Shown here one piece after another: positions 15,346-22,782 of a DNA stretch of 64,000 nucleotides. Position numbers and translations under genes: made by a program. Source of the DNA: Streptomyces sp. ATexAB-D23 (GTDB lineage Bacteria > Actinomycetota > Actinomycetes > Streptomycetales > Streptomycetaceae); contig NZ_KB892035.1 in assembly GCF_000373645.1 (NCBI RefSeq), positions 218,461 through 282,460 on the forward strand, given 5' to 3'. Every line of letters starts with the position of its first letter. Positions within the stretch are counted from its first letter, which is position 1. Under the pieces are notes generated by a model. It ran no database searches, had not been told where the DNA came from, and saw nothing but the letters and a program-made list of their open reading frames with translations.

Positions 15346-16104
15346 ATGTCCTCTCCTGTCCTCCTCGTCATCGCCCACGGCAGCCGTGACCCGCGGCACG
15401 CCGCGACCGTGCACGCGCTGACCTCGCGGGTACGGGCGCTGCGGCCGGGGCTGCGCGTGGAGACCGGGTTCCTGGACTTCAACGCGCCCTCGGTGCCGCG
15501 GGTCCTGGAGCGGCTGGCCGCCGGGGGGGCGGACGAGGTGGTCGCGCTGCCGCTGCTGCTCACCCGGGCCTTCCACGCCAAGTCGGACATCCCGGCGGTG
15601 CTGCGGGAGGCCCGCGCGGCGCTGCCCCGGCTGCGGGTGCGGCAGGCCGAGGTGCTCGGCCCGTCGCCGCTGCTGAACGCCGCTCTGGAACGGCGGCTGT
15701 ACGAGTCCGGGGTCCGCCCCGGCGACCGTGGCTCGACCGGGCTCGTCCTGGCCTCGGCGGGCTCATCCGACCCGGAGGCGATCGCAGTGATCGCTGAAAT
15801 CGCGCGGGAGCTGCGGCACACCGGTTGGTGTTCCGTGCGGCCTGCGTTCGCCTCCGCATCACAGCCCCGTACCGAGGACGCGGTACGGGCCCTGCGGGCC
15901 GACGGCGTGCGCCGGGTGGCGGTCGCCCCGTACGTGATCGCGCCCGGCCGTCTCCCGGACCGCATCGCGGCGGGGGCGGCCGAGGCCGGCGCCGATGTGC
16001 TGGCCGGGGTGCTGGGGCCGGCGCCCGAACTGGCCCGGCTGCTGCTGAACCGGTACGACGCGGCCCGTGCGCGGTCCGCGCGCCCGGTCCCGCTCAGCGC
16101 CTGA
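15346..16104 (+). CDS. Sirohydrochlorin chelatase (CbiX/SirB family)
   Basis: 252 residues from ATG 15346. Inserts a metal into sirohydrochlorin; in a sulfate operon the expected metal is ferrous iron, giving the siroheme of sulfite reductase. It has two CbiX half-domains: the first starts 'LLVIAHGSRDPRHAATVHALTSRVR', with the catalytic His in 'AHGSRD' and a second in 'TRAFHAKSDIPAVL'; the second half ('GLVLASAGSSDPEAIAVIAEIAREL') lacks the corresponding His. That is the usual two-domain arrangement of SirB-like proteins. Last gene of the operon, followed by a converging gene. Confidence 0.9.
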   Translation: MSSPVLLVIAHGSRDPRHAATVHALTSRVRALRPGLRVETGFLDFNAPSVPRVLERLAAGGADEVVALPLLLTRAFHAKSDIPAVLREARAALPRLRVRQAEVLGPSPLLNAALERRLYESGVRPGDRGSTGLVLASAGSSDPEAIAVIAEIARELRHTGWCSVRPAFASASQPRTEDAVRALRADGVRRVAVAPYVIAPGRLPDRIAAGAAEAGADVLAGVLGPAPELARLLLNRYDAARARSARPVPLSA

Positions 16105-16123
16105 GCTGCCGGGGCGGGCTCAG
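16101..16123. terminator. Weak bidirectional hairpin between converging genes
   Basis: CTGAGC (16101-16106) and GCTCAG (16118-16123) form a six-bp stem with an 11-base loop. The hairpin spans both stop codons of the converging chelatase and DsbA-like genes. Short, so only tentative. Confidence 0.35.
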
Positions 16124-16752
16124 CCCACGTCGATGCCGCCCGTGCGGGTGCGCTTGAGCTCGAAGAAGTCCCCGTGTCCGGCGAGCACCCGGAAGCTGTC
16201 GAACAGCCGGGCCGCCTCCTCGCCGCGCGGGATCGCCCGCAGCACCGGGCCGAACCAGACCGTCCCGTCCACGTGGATGGTGGGCGTGCCGACGTATCCG
16301 CCCGCCTCCGGGTCCTGGCCCGCCTCGTGGCTGCGCCGCACGGCCTCGTCGTACGCCTCGCTGTGCGCGGCCTCCGCGAGCCGCGCGGGCAGGCCCAGTT
16401 CGGCCAGGGACTGGGCGACGACCTCGTCGAAGTCCTCGTTCTTCTGCTGGTGGATACGGCTGCCGAGGGCCGTGTACAGGTCGCGCAGGACCTCCTCGCC
16501 GTGTTCCTCTGCCGCGGCGGCGGCGACCCGTACGGGGCCGGTCGACCGGTCGACCAGGTCGCGGTACCAGTCGGGGAGTTCGTTGCCGGTGTTGTGCAGG
16601 TAGAGGCTCATGACGTGGAAGCGGAGCTCGATGTCGCGGAGCTGCTCGACCTCCAGCATCCAGCGGGAGGTGATCCAGGCGAACGGGCAGGCCGGGTCGA
16701 AGTAGAAGTCGACGACGGGCCTGCCCTGTTCCGGGGTGCGGTGTGTGCTCAT
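16120..16752 (-). CDS. DsbA-family thioredoxin-fold protein (Rv2466c-like)
   Basis: 210 residues from ATG 16752. The sequence begins 'VVDFYFDPACPFAWITSRWMLEVEQLRDIEL', a thioredoxin-fold start with the active site CPFA, in which the second Cys of CxxC is Ala. The rest ('FHVMSLYLHNTGNELPDWYRDL', 'GTPTIHVDGTVWFGPVL', containing the cis-Pro) fits the mycothiol-dependent nitroreductase/DsbA family of actinobacteria. With one Cys it could act through a mixed disulfide with mycothiol rather than as a dithiol oxidoreductase; that is inference. No clear ribosome-binding site precedes ATG 16752; GTG 16782 is an alternative. Confidence 0.85.
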   Translation of the reverse strand: MSTHRTPEQGRPVVDFYFDPACPFAWITSRWMLEVEQLRDIELRFHVMSLYLHNTGNELPDWYRDLVDRSTGPVRVAAAAAEEHGEEVLRDLYTALGSRIHQQKNEDFDEVVAQSLAELGLPARLAEAAHSEAYDEAVRRSHEAGQDPEAGGYVGTPTIHVDGTVWFGPVLRAIPRGEEAARLFDSFRVLAGHGDFFELKRTRTGGIDVG

Positions 16753-16821
16753 GGAGGTGAGCCTAGCCAGCCGGTGGCGCACTCCCCCGGGCCATTCGGC
16801 GCCCTGCGGCCTGGGCCACTT

Positions 16822-17403
16822 TCACTCCGCGGTCCACTGCGGGTCGCGTCCGCTCAGGGCCAGGGCGCGGGTGAACCCGGTGGCTCCCGGGACTGCCACC
16901 TCGTCGGTGAAACCCTCGTAGCGGCGGTAGAGCGCGGCGGTCTTCTCGACGGTCCCCAGCACGTGGGCGGCGGCCTCGTCGGAGAGCCGGAACTCCTGGC
17001 CGGTGGCGCGGGCCACGTCCCAGCCGTGCAGGGCGGTCTCCTCGATGAGCATGGCCGCGGTGTCGGCGGCCGGGGACGCGGACTCACCGGTGCCGATGGT
17101 GCCCTCCCAGACGGCGGGGTCGGACCAGGCGGCGACAGCCCGCTCCAGCCGGTCGGCGTACCGCTCGGCCCAGTCGGCGTCGGCGGTGAAGTCGCGGGCC
17201 ACGAGCTCCTCGGGAAGCTCCGTGCGCCGGGCGCGGTGCTCCATGCCGTGCGAGGTGTAGAGGACCCAGTGGTTGATGAGCGTGCGGAGATCCCAGTCCG
17301 CGCAGGGGGTGGCGGTCGCCTCCAGCTGTCGGGCGCTGACGCCCCGGGCCACACGGGCGGCCTCGGCGGCGCATTCGGTCATGTGGGTGTGCTCGTTCTT
17401 CAT
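16822..17403 (-). CDS. TIGR03086-family DinB-fold metal-binding protein
   Basis: 193 residues from ATG 17403. The fold is the four-helix mycothiol-dependent maleylpyruvate isomerase/DinB type. The metal-binding His are expected in 'TLINHWVLYTSHGMEHR' and 'EETALHGWDVARATGQ', and the phrase 'TPCADWDLRTLINH' is typical of the TIGR03086 subfamily. Members are thought to use mycothiol, but almost none has a known substrate. The very long upstream open frame in this phase is antisense noise; homology starts at this Met. It is divergent from the ABC ATPase, with 138 bases between. Confidence 0.85.
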   Translation of the reverse strand: MKNEHTHMTECAAEAARVARGVSARQLEATATPCADWDLRTLINHWVLYTSHGMEHRARRTELPEELVARDFTADADWAERYADRLERAVAAWSDPAVWEGTIGTGESASPAADTAAMLIEETALHGWDVARATGQEFRLSDEAAAHVLGTVEKTAALYRRYEGFTDEVAVPGATGFTRALALSGRDPQWTAE

Positions 17404-17541
17404 GCACACCAACGTAGGCAGGCAGGGCATGGGCGGTATTGAAGAAAGGCGACAGGAGGCGGGCGAGGAGGGTGTACGGGGCACGGATAGGCTTTCCGTG
17501 CGCAGGAAGGCGCTCGCGCCCGTACGAAGGAGCAGCCGCAC

Positions 17542-18378
17542 GTGACCACCACCGCACCTCTGTCCCCCTCCGTCGCCACGGCCCCGGTGCCGGTCATCCG
17601 GGCCGACGGGGTCTCGCTCGTACGCGACGGGAACGTCCTGCTCGACTCGGTCTCGCTCACGGTGCGCGGCGGGGAGCACTGGGCGCTGCTCGGGGCCAAC
17701 GGGGCCGGCAAGAGCACGCTGCTCGGGCTGCTCGGCGCGGTCACGCATCCGACCCGGGGTTCGGTCGAGGTGCTGGGCCGGACGCTGGGGCGGGTCGATC
17801 TGCGGGAGCTGCGGACGCTGCTGGGCCATGTCAATCCGCGTCATCCGCTGCGGTCGCCGCTGACGGTGGCCGAGGTGGTGCTGACGGGCCTGACGAACTC
17901 GGTCGAGCCGGTGCCGCGCTGGTCGCCCGGCCCGGGGCAGCGGGAGCGGGCGGAGCGGCTGCTGACGATGCTGGGCATGGGTGGAAAGACAGGGTCGCGC
18001 TGGCCGGCGCTCTCGCAGGGCGAGCGGGGCCGGACGCTGATCGCGCGTGCGCTGATGCCGCAGCCTCGGCTGCTGCTGCTCGACGAGCCGGCGACCGGGC
18101 TCGACCTGGCCGCCAGGGAGCAACTGCTGGACAGTCTGGACGCGTTGCGCGAGGAGCATCCGGAGCTGGCGACGGTGCTGGTCACCCATCATCTGGAGGA
18201 GCTGCCCGCGTCGACCACCCATGCGATGCTGCTGCGCGGCGGGCGGTGCCTGGCCTCGGGGGAGGCGGACGAGGTGCTGACCACGGACCGGGTCAGCGAG
18301 TGCTTCGGGCACCCGGTGCACATCACCCGGACGGACGGCCGCTGGACGGCCCGTGCCCGGCGCTCGCCCCGTCGCTGA
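17542..18378 (+). CDS. Stand-alone ABC transporter ATP-binding protein
   Basis: 278 residues from GTG 17542 with AAGGAGCAG upstream. Walker A is GANGAGKST, the signature is LSQGERGR and Walker B is 'LLLLDEPATGLDL', followed by 'VLVTHHLEELPASTTHAMLL', which is typical of the iron-siderophore/molybdate-type (FepC/ModF-like) ATPases. No permease or binding-protein gene is next to it. It may serve a distant transporter or be a non-transport ABC protein. Its 3' end overlaps the converging NTF2-like gene by 56 bases. Confidence 0.85.
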   Translation: MTTTAPLSPSVATAPVPVIRADGVSLVRDGNVLLDSVSLTVRGGEHWALLGANGAGKSTLLGLLGAVTHPTRGSVEVLGRTLGRVDLRELRTLLGHVNPRHPLRSPLTVAEVVLTGLTNSVEPVPRWSPGPGQRERAERLLTMLGMGGKTGSRWPALSQGERGRTLIARALMPQPRLLLLDEPATGLDLAAREQLLDSLDALREEHPELATVLVTHHLEELPASTTHAMLLRGGRCLASGEADEVLTTDRVSECFGHPVHITRTDGRWTARARRSPRR

Positions 18379-18751
18379 CGTCGGGGGCGGCGTCGAAGGG
18401 GGTGGCCTGGTGGTAGAAGAGCAACCAGCCCGCTTCGGTGAGCCGCCACAGCGAACTGCGGTGGGCGCGCCTGCCCCTGGCCTCGGTGTCGAAGGTGAGG
18501 TGGACCAGCTCGTCGGCGAGGTGGACGCCGTGCATCCGTGAGGCGGTGAGCTGGCCCGGCCGCGGGGCCCGGCCCGAGGTGAGCGTGTTGATGACCGTGG
18601 CCCGGTCCCAGAGGCGGCCGGTGGTGTCGACCTCGTGGTAGTCGGGGTGCAGCACCTGGTCGAGGAGGTCGGCGGAGGCCCGGACCGCGGGGTCCAGGAG
18701 CCGCAGCTCGCCCTCGATGGCCGCGGCCACGCCCACCGCCGGCTCGGTCAT
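18323..18751 (-). CDS. NTF2-like (DUF4440-type) protein
   Basis: 142 residues from ATG 18751. The pattern 'AIEGELRLLDPAVRASADLLDQVLHPDYHEVDTTGRLWDRATVINTL' followed by 'LTFDTEARGRRAHRSSLWRLTEAGWLLFYHQATPF' is the cone-shaped NTF2-like fold of the SnoaL/DUF4440 group. The last 20 residues are Gly/Ser-rich and overlap the end of the opposite ABC gene. No function can be assigned; these domains bind or isomerise small molecules or act as oligomerisation units. Confidence 0.75.
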   Translation of the reverse strand: MTEPAVGVAAAIEGELRLLDPAVRASADLLDQVLHPDYHEVDTTGRLWDRATVINTLTSGRAPRPGQLTASRMHGVHLADELVHLTFDTEARGRRAHRSSLWRLTEAGWLLFYHQATPFDAAPDVSDGASAGHGPSSGRPSG

Positions 18752-18813
18752 GCCCCGCCCCCGCCCGGTTTCGTCGTCATGCGGCCCAGCGTAGGCGGGC
18801 CCGGTCCGGGCAT

Positions 18814-18852
18814 GCGGCCGCCGCGCCCCGTGGGGGAGGGCGCGGTGGCCGC
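18814..18852 (-). terminator. Hairpin terminator of the subtilase gene
   Basis: Positions 18814-18828 (GCGGCCGCCGCGCCC) pair with 18838-18852 (GGGCGCGGTGGCCGC) over 15 bp with one mismatch, leaving a nine-base loop. The hairpin lies 18 bases after the subtilase stop, on its strand. Confidence 0.6.
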
Positions 18853-18869
18853 CGGCCGGTGGGGCCGTG

Positions 18870-20072
18870 TTACTCGACGATCTTCAGGAGCTTGTTCGCG
18901 GTGCCCGATGTGGCGTCGCTGATGGCGTCCGGGGTGGCGCCGTCGGTCAGGGCCGTGGCGACCTCGTCCGGGGTGGCGTCCGGGTGCTCGGACAGGTAGA
19001 CGGCGGCGGCACCGACGACGTGCGGGGTCGCCATGGACGTACCGGAGATGGTGTCCGTGCCGGTGTCGCTGTCGTTCCACGCCGAGGTGATGTCCGAGCC
19101 CGGGGCGTAGAGGTCCACGAGCGAGCCGTAGTTGGAGAAGTACGACTGCTCGTCGTCCACGGTGGACGAGGCGACCGTGATGGCCTCCGGGACGCGCGCC
19201 GGGGAACTCGTGCTCGCGTCGGCCGACTCGTTGCCGGCGGCGACCCCGTAGGTGACGCCGGAGGCGATGGATTCCTGGACCGCCGCGTCGAGCGCCTCGT
19301 CCGCGCCGCCGCCGAGGCTCATGTTGGCGACGGACGGGCCCTCGTGGTTCGCGGTGACCCAGTCGATGCCGGCGATGACCTGCTCGGTGGTGCCCGAGCC
19401 CGAGTCGTCCAGGACCCGGACGGCCACGATCTTGGCGTTCTTGGCGACGCCGTAGGTCGCACCGGCTATGGTGCCGGCGACGTGGGTGCCGTGGCCGTAA
19501 CCGTCGTCGGCGACGTCGTCGTCGTCCACGGCGTCGTAGCCGTAGCTGGCGCGGCCCTCGAACTCCTCGTGCGTGATGCGGACCCCGGTGTCGATGACGT
19601 ACGCGGTGACACCCTCGCCGGCGCTGTCCGGGTAGGTGTAGGCGTTGTCGCCGGCGGTCTCGGTCTGGTCGATGCGGTCCAGGCCCCAGGACGGCGGGTT
19701 GGACTGCGTGGCGTCGACGTGGAACTTCTTGTTCTGGACGACCTTGGAGACGGCCGGGTCGGCGGCGAGCCGCTTGGCCTCGGTCTCGGTGAGGCCGCTG
19801 GCGGAGAAGCCGTTGATGGCGGAGCTGTAGTTGCGGTTCAGCTTGCCGCCGTACTCCTTGGCCAGCTCCGCCTTGTCCGCCTTGTGGTCCAGCATCACGA
19901 TGTAGCTGCCGGAGACCGCGGTCGCCGCGTCGGCGCCGTAGATCTTGCCCATGGCGGGAGCGGGTGCCGCTCCGGCGATGGGGCTGCCCAGCAGGGTGAC
20001 GCCGGCCGCGGCCGCGACAGCGGTGATGGCGGCGGTCAGCTTGAACCGGCGTGCGCGCTTGTGAATTGCCAT
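18870..20072 (-). CDS. Secreted S8-family subtilisin-like serine protease
   Basis: 400 residues from ATG 20072, which has GAGGAGA upstream. A Sec signal peptide (about 1-36, ending 'SPIAGAAPA') is followed by an I9 propeptide (about 55-120, 'GSYIVMLDHKADKAEL' to 'VVQNKKF') that folds and inhibits the enzyme until removed. The catalytic domain carries Asp161 ('VIDTGV'), His194 ('GHGTHVAGT'), the oxyanion Asn281 ('AAGNESAD') and Ser346 ('GTSMATPHV'). There is no extra C-terminal domain. It resembles extracellular proteinase-K-like enzymes of Streptomyces and would act outside the cell on proteins. The gene is divergent from the MMPL gene over 360 bases. Confidence 0.95.
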   Translation of the reverse strand: MAIHKRARRFKLTAAITAVAAAAGVTLLGSPIAGAAPAPAMGKIYGADAATAVSGSYIVMLDHKADKAELAKEYGGKLNRNYSSAINGFSASGLTETEAKRLAADPAVSKVVQNKKFHVDATQSNPPSWGLDRIDQTETAGDNAYTYPDSAGEGVTAYVIDTGVRITHEEFEGRASYGYDAVDDDDVADDGYGHGTHVAGTIAGATYGVAKNAKIVAVRVLDDSGSGTTEQVIAGIDWVTANHEGPSVANMSLGGGADEALDAAVQESIASGVTYGVAAGNESADASTSSPARVPEAITVASSTVDDEQSYFSNYGSLVDLYAPGSDITSAWNDSDTGTDTISGTSMATPHVVGAAAVYLSEHPDATPDEVATALTDGATPDAISDATSGTANKLLKIVE

Positions 20073-20432
20073 GAAGAGGGATCTCCTCGTCATTCTTTTG
20101 TGGGGGGATTGACCCTCGGCCGGAAATTCTCCGGGGGTTGGTTCGAAACCTTTACCGATTGACGCGCGCAGATCAAGACCTTCATACGGCTCTGACGCAG
20201 TCGTCAAGCTTTCGTCACAAGAAGCCCTCACCTGCGTGCCGATACGCCAACCACCTTTACGTGTAAGGGGCTTCGATCCTCCCTCTCGGGGGCACAACCG
20301 GTCCGCAAGATGGAGAAGGGCCGTACCCGGCTCCGCAGAGAGCATGACGAGAAGCCTTTATTCCGCGCCTACCTTCGAAATCGGGAGGCGACGGCGGTGG
20401 GCCGGTGCCGGTCACGAGGGGGAAAGCCCGTC
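20073..20432. other. Intergenic region between the divergent protease and MMPL genes
   Basis: 360 bases without a convincing gene. It is lower in GC than its surroundings near 20120-20240 and must hold both promoters. The visible structures are the nested inverted repeats at 20221-20274. An in-frame extension of the MMPL frame up to 20310 is open but does not look like protein. Confidence 0.6.
20221..20274. promoter_or_regulatory. Nested inverted repeats, possible operator
   Basis: Outer arms GAAGCCC (20221-20227) and GGGCTTC (20268-20274). Inside, CCTTTAC (20254-20260) and GTAAGGG (20263-20269) form an inverted repeat around GT with one mismatch. The size suits a dimeric repressor such as those of the TetR family that often control MMPL exporters. 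No regulator gene is adjacent. Confidence 0.35.
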
Positions 20433-22724
20433 ATGGGGACAGTGGATTCGGCGCGGACAGGGGCGCCACGGGTGCGGGGCATCGCGGCCCGCGCGGGCGG
20501 CTGGAGCGCACGGCACCGCTGGGCGGCGGTGACCGTCTGGGTGCTGTTCGTCGTCCTGGCCATGGGCCTCGGCTCCGCGGCGGGCCGGGTCGATGTGAAG
20601 GAGAGCGACCAGATGTCCGGCGAGGTGGGCCGGGCCGTGCAGATCATCGAGGACGCGGGGCTCAAGGACCCGGCCGGTGAGACCGTGCTCGTCCAGTCCG
20701 ACGGCAGGGGCGCGGTCGACGCCGACTCGCGGAAGTTCCGGTCGGCCGTGGACGACGTGATCGAGGCCGTGCAGTCCACCGGTGAGGTCACCGCCGTCAC
20801 CTCGCCGTACACCACCGGGACCGTCTCGGCGGACAAGCACAGCGCGCTGGTGCAGTTCGAGATGCGCGGCGACCCGGAGACGGCGAGCGAGCGCGTCGAG
20901 CCGGTGCTGAAGGCCGTCGCGAAGGTGGACGGTGCGCACGAGGGGCTGCGGATCGAGGAGATCGGCGGCGCCAGCATGGGCAAGACGTTCGACGACGCCT
21001 TCGGCAGCGACTTCCAGCGGGCCGAGTTCTCCGCCGTGCCCGTCGCGCTCGGCATCCTGCTCATCGCCTTCGGCGCGCTGGTCGCCGCCCTGCTCCCGGT
21101 CGCCCTGGCCCTCACCGCGATCATGGCGACCATGGGGCTGATGGGCGTGGTGAGCCACTTCCAGCCGATGAGCGACACCGCCAACTCCGTGATGCTGCTG
21201 GTCGGTCTGGCCGTCGGCGTCGACTACTGCCTGTTCTATCTGCGCCGGGAGCGCGAGGAGCGGGCCAAGGGGCGGGACGCCAGGACCGCGCTGATGATCG
21301 CCGCCGCGACCAGCGGCCGCGCCATCGTCGTCTCCGGTGTGACGGTCTGTGTCGCGATGGCGGGCATGCTCTTCACCGGCATCGCCGAGTTCGAGGCGAT
21401 GGGGCTGGCCTCGCTCATGGTCGTCGCGGTCGCCATGGTCGGCTCCGTCACCGTGCTGCCCGCACTGCTCTCGCTGCTCGGTGAGCGCGTCGAGAAGGGC
21501 CGGGTTCCCTTCCTGGCCCGCCTCAAGCGCTCCCAGCGGGGCGGCACCGACAACGAGAGCCGGGTCTGGCGCGCGGTGCTCGCCGTGGTGCTCCGCCGGC
21601 CCTGGACCGCTCTCGTGGTCGCCGCCGGCGCGCTCGCCGCGATCTCGCTGCCCGCGCTCGGCATGCACACCCAGAACCTCACGCTGGACCAGGAGTTCGG
21701 CGACTCGCTGCCGATCGTGCGGACCTACGACCGGCTGAACGAGGCGTTCCCCGGCGGCGCCGACCCGGCGCGGGTCGTGGTCAGGGCCGACGACATCGGC
21801 GCGGCTCCGGTGCGCCAGGCGCTCGCGGAGTTCCGCCGGCAGGCCGTCGCCTCGGGCGCGTCGAAGGGCCCGGTCGACATCGTGACGCACGACGCGGAGA
21901 ACATCGCGGTCATCGACGTACCGCTGGTCGGCGGCTCGGACCAGGACCGGGCCGTCAGGAGCCTGGACCTGCTGCGCGACACCGTGCGGCCGGCGACACT
22001 CGGCAAGGTGGCGGGGGTCGAGGCGCCGATCACCGGTCAGGTGGCCGGTTCGAAGGACTTCAACGACCAGATCGTCGGCTCGGTCGTTCCGGTCTTCGCC
22101 TTCGTGGTCGTCTTCGCCTTCCTCCTGATGCTGCTCTGCTTCCGCTCCCTGACGGTCGCGATCACCTCGATCGTCCTCAACCTGCTCTCGGTGGGCGCCG
22201 CCTACGGCATCCTCACCGCGATCTTCCAGCACGGCTGGGGCGCCTCGCTGGTGGGCGCGGAGGGGGTCGGCGCGATCATCTCCTGGCTGCCGCTGTTCCT
22301 CTTCGTGATCCTCTTCGGGCTCTCGATGGACTACCACGTGTTCGTGGTCTCCCGGATCCGTGAGGCGCGCCTCCAGGGCCGTACCACCCGGGACGCCATC
22401 GCTCACGGCGTGGTCACCACGGCCGGTGTGGTGACCAGCGCGGCCGTCATCATGGTCGCCGTGTTCGCGATCTTCGGCACGCTGTCGATGCAGTCCATGA
22501 AGCAGATGGGCGTGGGCCTGGCCGCGGCCGTGCTGATCGACGCGACGATCATCCGCGGGGTCCTGCTGCCGGCCGCGATGGCCCTGCTGGGCGAGCGCAA
22601 CTGGTACTTCCCGAAGTGGCTGCGGTGGCTGCCGGACATGACCCACGACGAGTCGTACGACGAGGTGCCGAAGGCCTCCGAGCCGGTCCGCGGGGGCGGG
22701 GAGCCGGAGCGGGTCGGCGTCTGA
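20433..22724 (+). CDS. MMPL-family (RND-type) membrane transporter
   Basis: 763 residues from ATG 20433 with GAGGGGGAAAG upstream. It has two repeats, each with one N-terminal transmembrane helix, a large extracytoplasmic domain and a bundle of five helices. The first repeat carries 'SVMLLVGLAVGVDYCLFYLRREREE' and the second 'FLFVILFGLSMDYHVFVVSRIREA', the GxxxDY-type proton-relay motifs of MMPL proteins. The MmpL-type exporters move lipids or hydrophobic compounds by proton motive force; the cargo here is unknown. No lipid or polyketide synthase gene is near. A strong hairpin follows. Confidence 0.93.
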   Translation: MGTVDSARTGAPRVRGIAARAGGWSARHRWAAVTVWVLFVVLAMGLGSAAGRVDVKESDQMSGEVGRAVQIIEDAGLKDPAGETVLVQSDGRGAVDADSRKFRSAVDDVIEAVQSTGEVTAVTSPYTTGTVSADKHSALVQFEMRGDPETASERVEPVLKAVAKVDGAHEGLRIEEIGGASMGKTFDDAFGSDFQRAEFSAVPVALGILLIAFGALVAALLPVALALTAIMATMGLMGVVSHFQPMSDTANSVMLLVGLAVGVDYCLFYLRREREERAKGRDARTALMIAAATSGRAIVVSGVTVCVAMAGMLFTGIAEFEAMGLASLMVVAVAMVGSVTVLPALLSLLGERVEKGRVPFLARLKRSQRGGTDNESRVWRAVLAVVLRRPWTALVVAAGALAAISLPALGMHTQNLTLDQEFGDSLPIVRTYDRLNEAFPGGADPARVVVRADDIGAAPVRQALAEFRRQAVASGASKGPVDIVTHDAENIAVIDVPLVGGSDQDRAVRSLDLLRDTVRPATLGKVAGVEAPITGQVAGSKDFNDQIVGSVVPVFAFVVVFAFLLMLLCFRSLTVAITSIVLNLLSVGAAYGILTAIFQHGWGASLVGAEGVGAIISWLPLFLFVILFGLSMDYHVFVVSRIREARLQGRTTRDAIAHGVVTTAGVVTSAAVIMVAVFAIFGTLSMQSMKQMGVGLAAAVLIDATIIRGVLLPAAMALLGERNWYFPKWLRWLPDMTHDESYDEVPKASEPVRGGGEPERVGV

Positions 22725-22740
22725 CCCCGGCCGCGCGCAC

Positions 22741-22780
22741 GCGCCTGCCCTCCTCCCGGCTCCGGGCGGAGGGCAGGCGC
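22741..22780. terminator. Strong bidirectional terminator
   Basis: GCGCCTGCCCTCC (22741-22753) pairs perfectly with GGAGGGCAGGCGC (22768-22780), and the loop itself contains CCCGG..CCGGG. It lies between the converging MMPL and sugar-binding genes, 16 and 2 bases from their stops. Confidence 0.8.
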
Positions 22781-22782
22781 CT

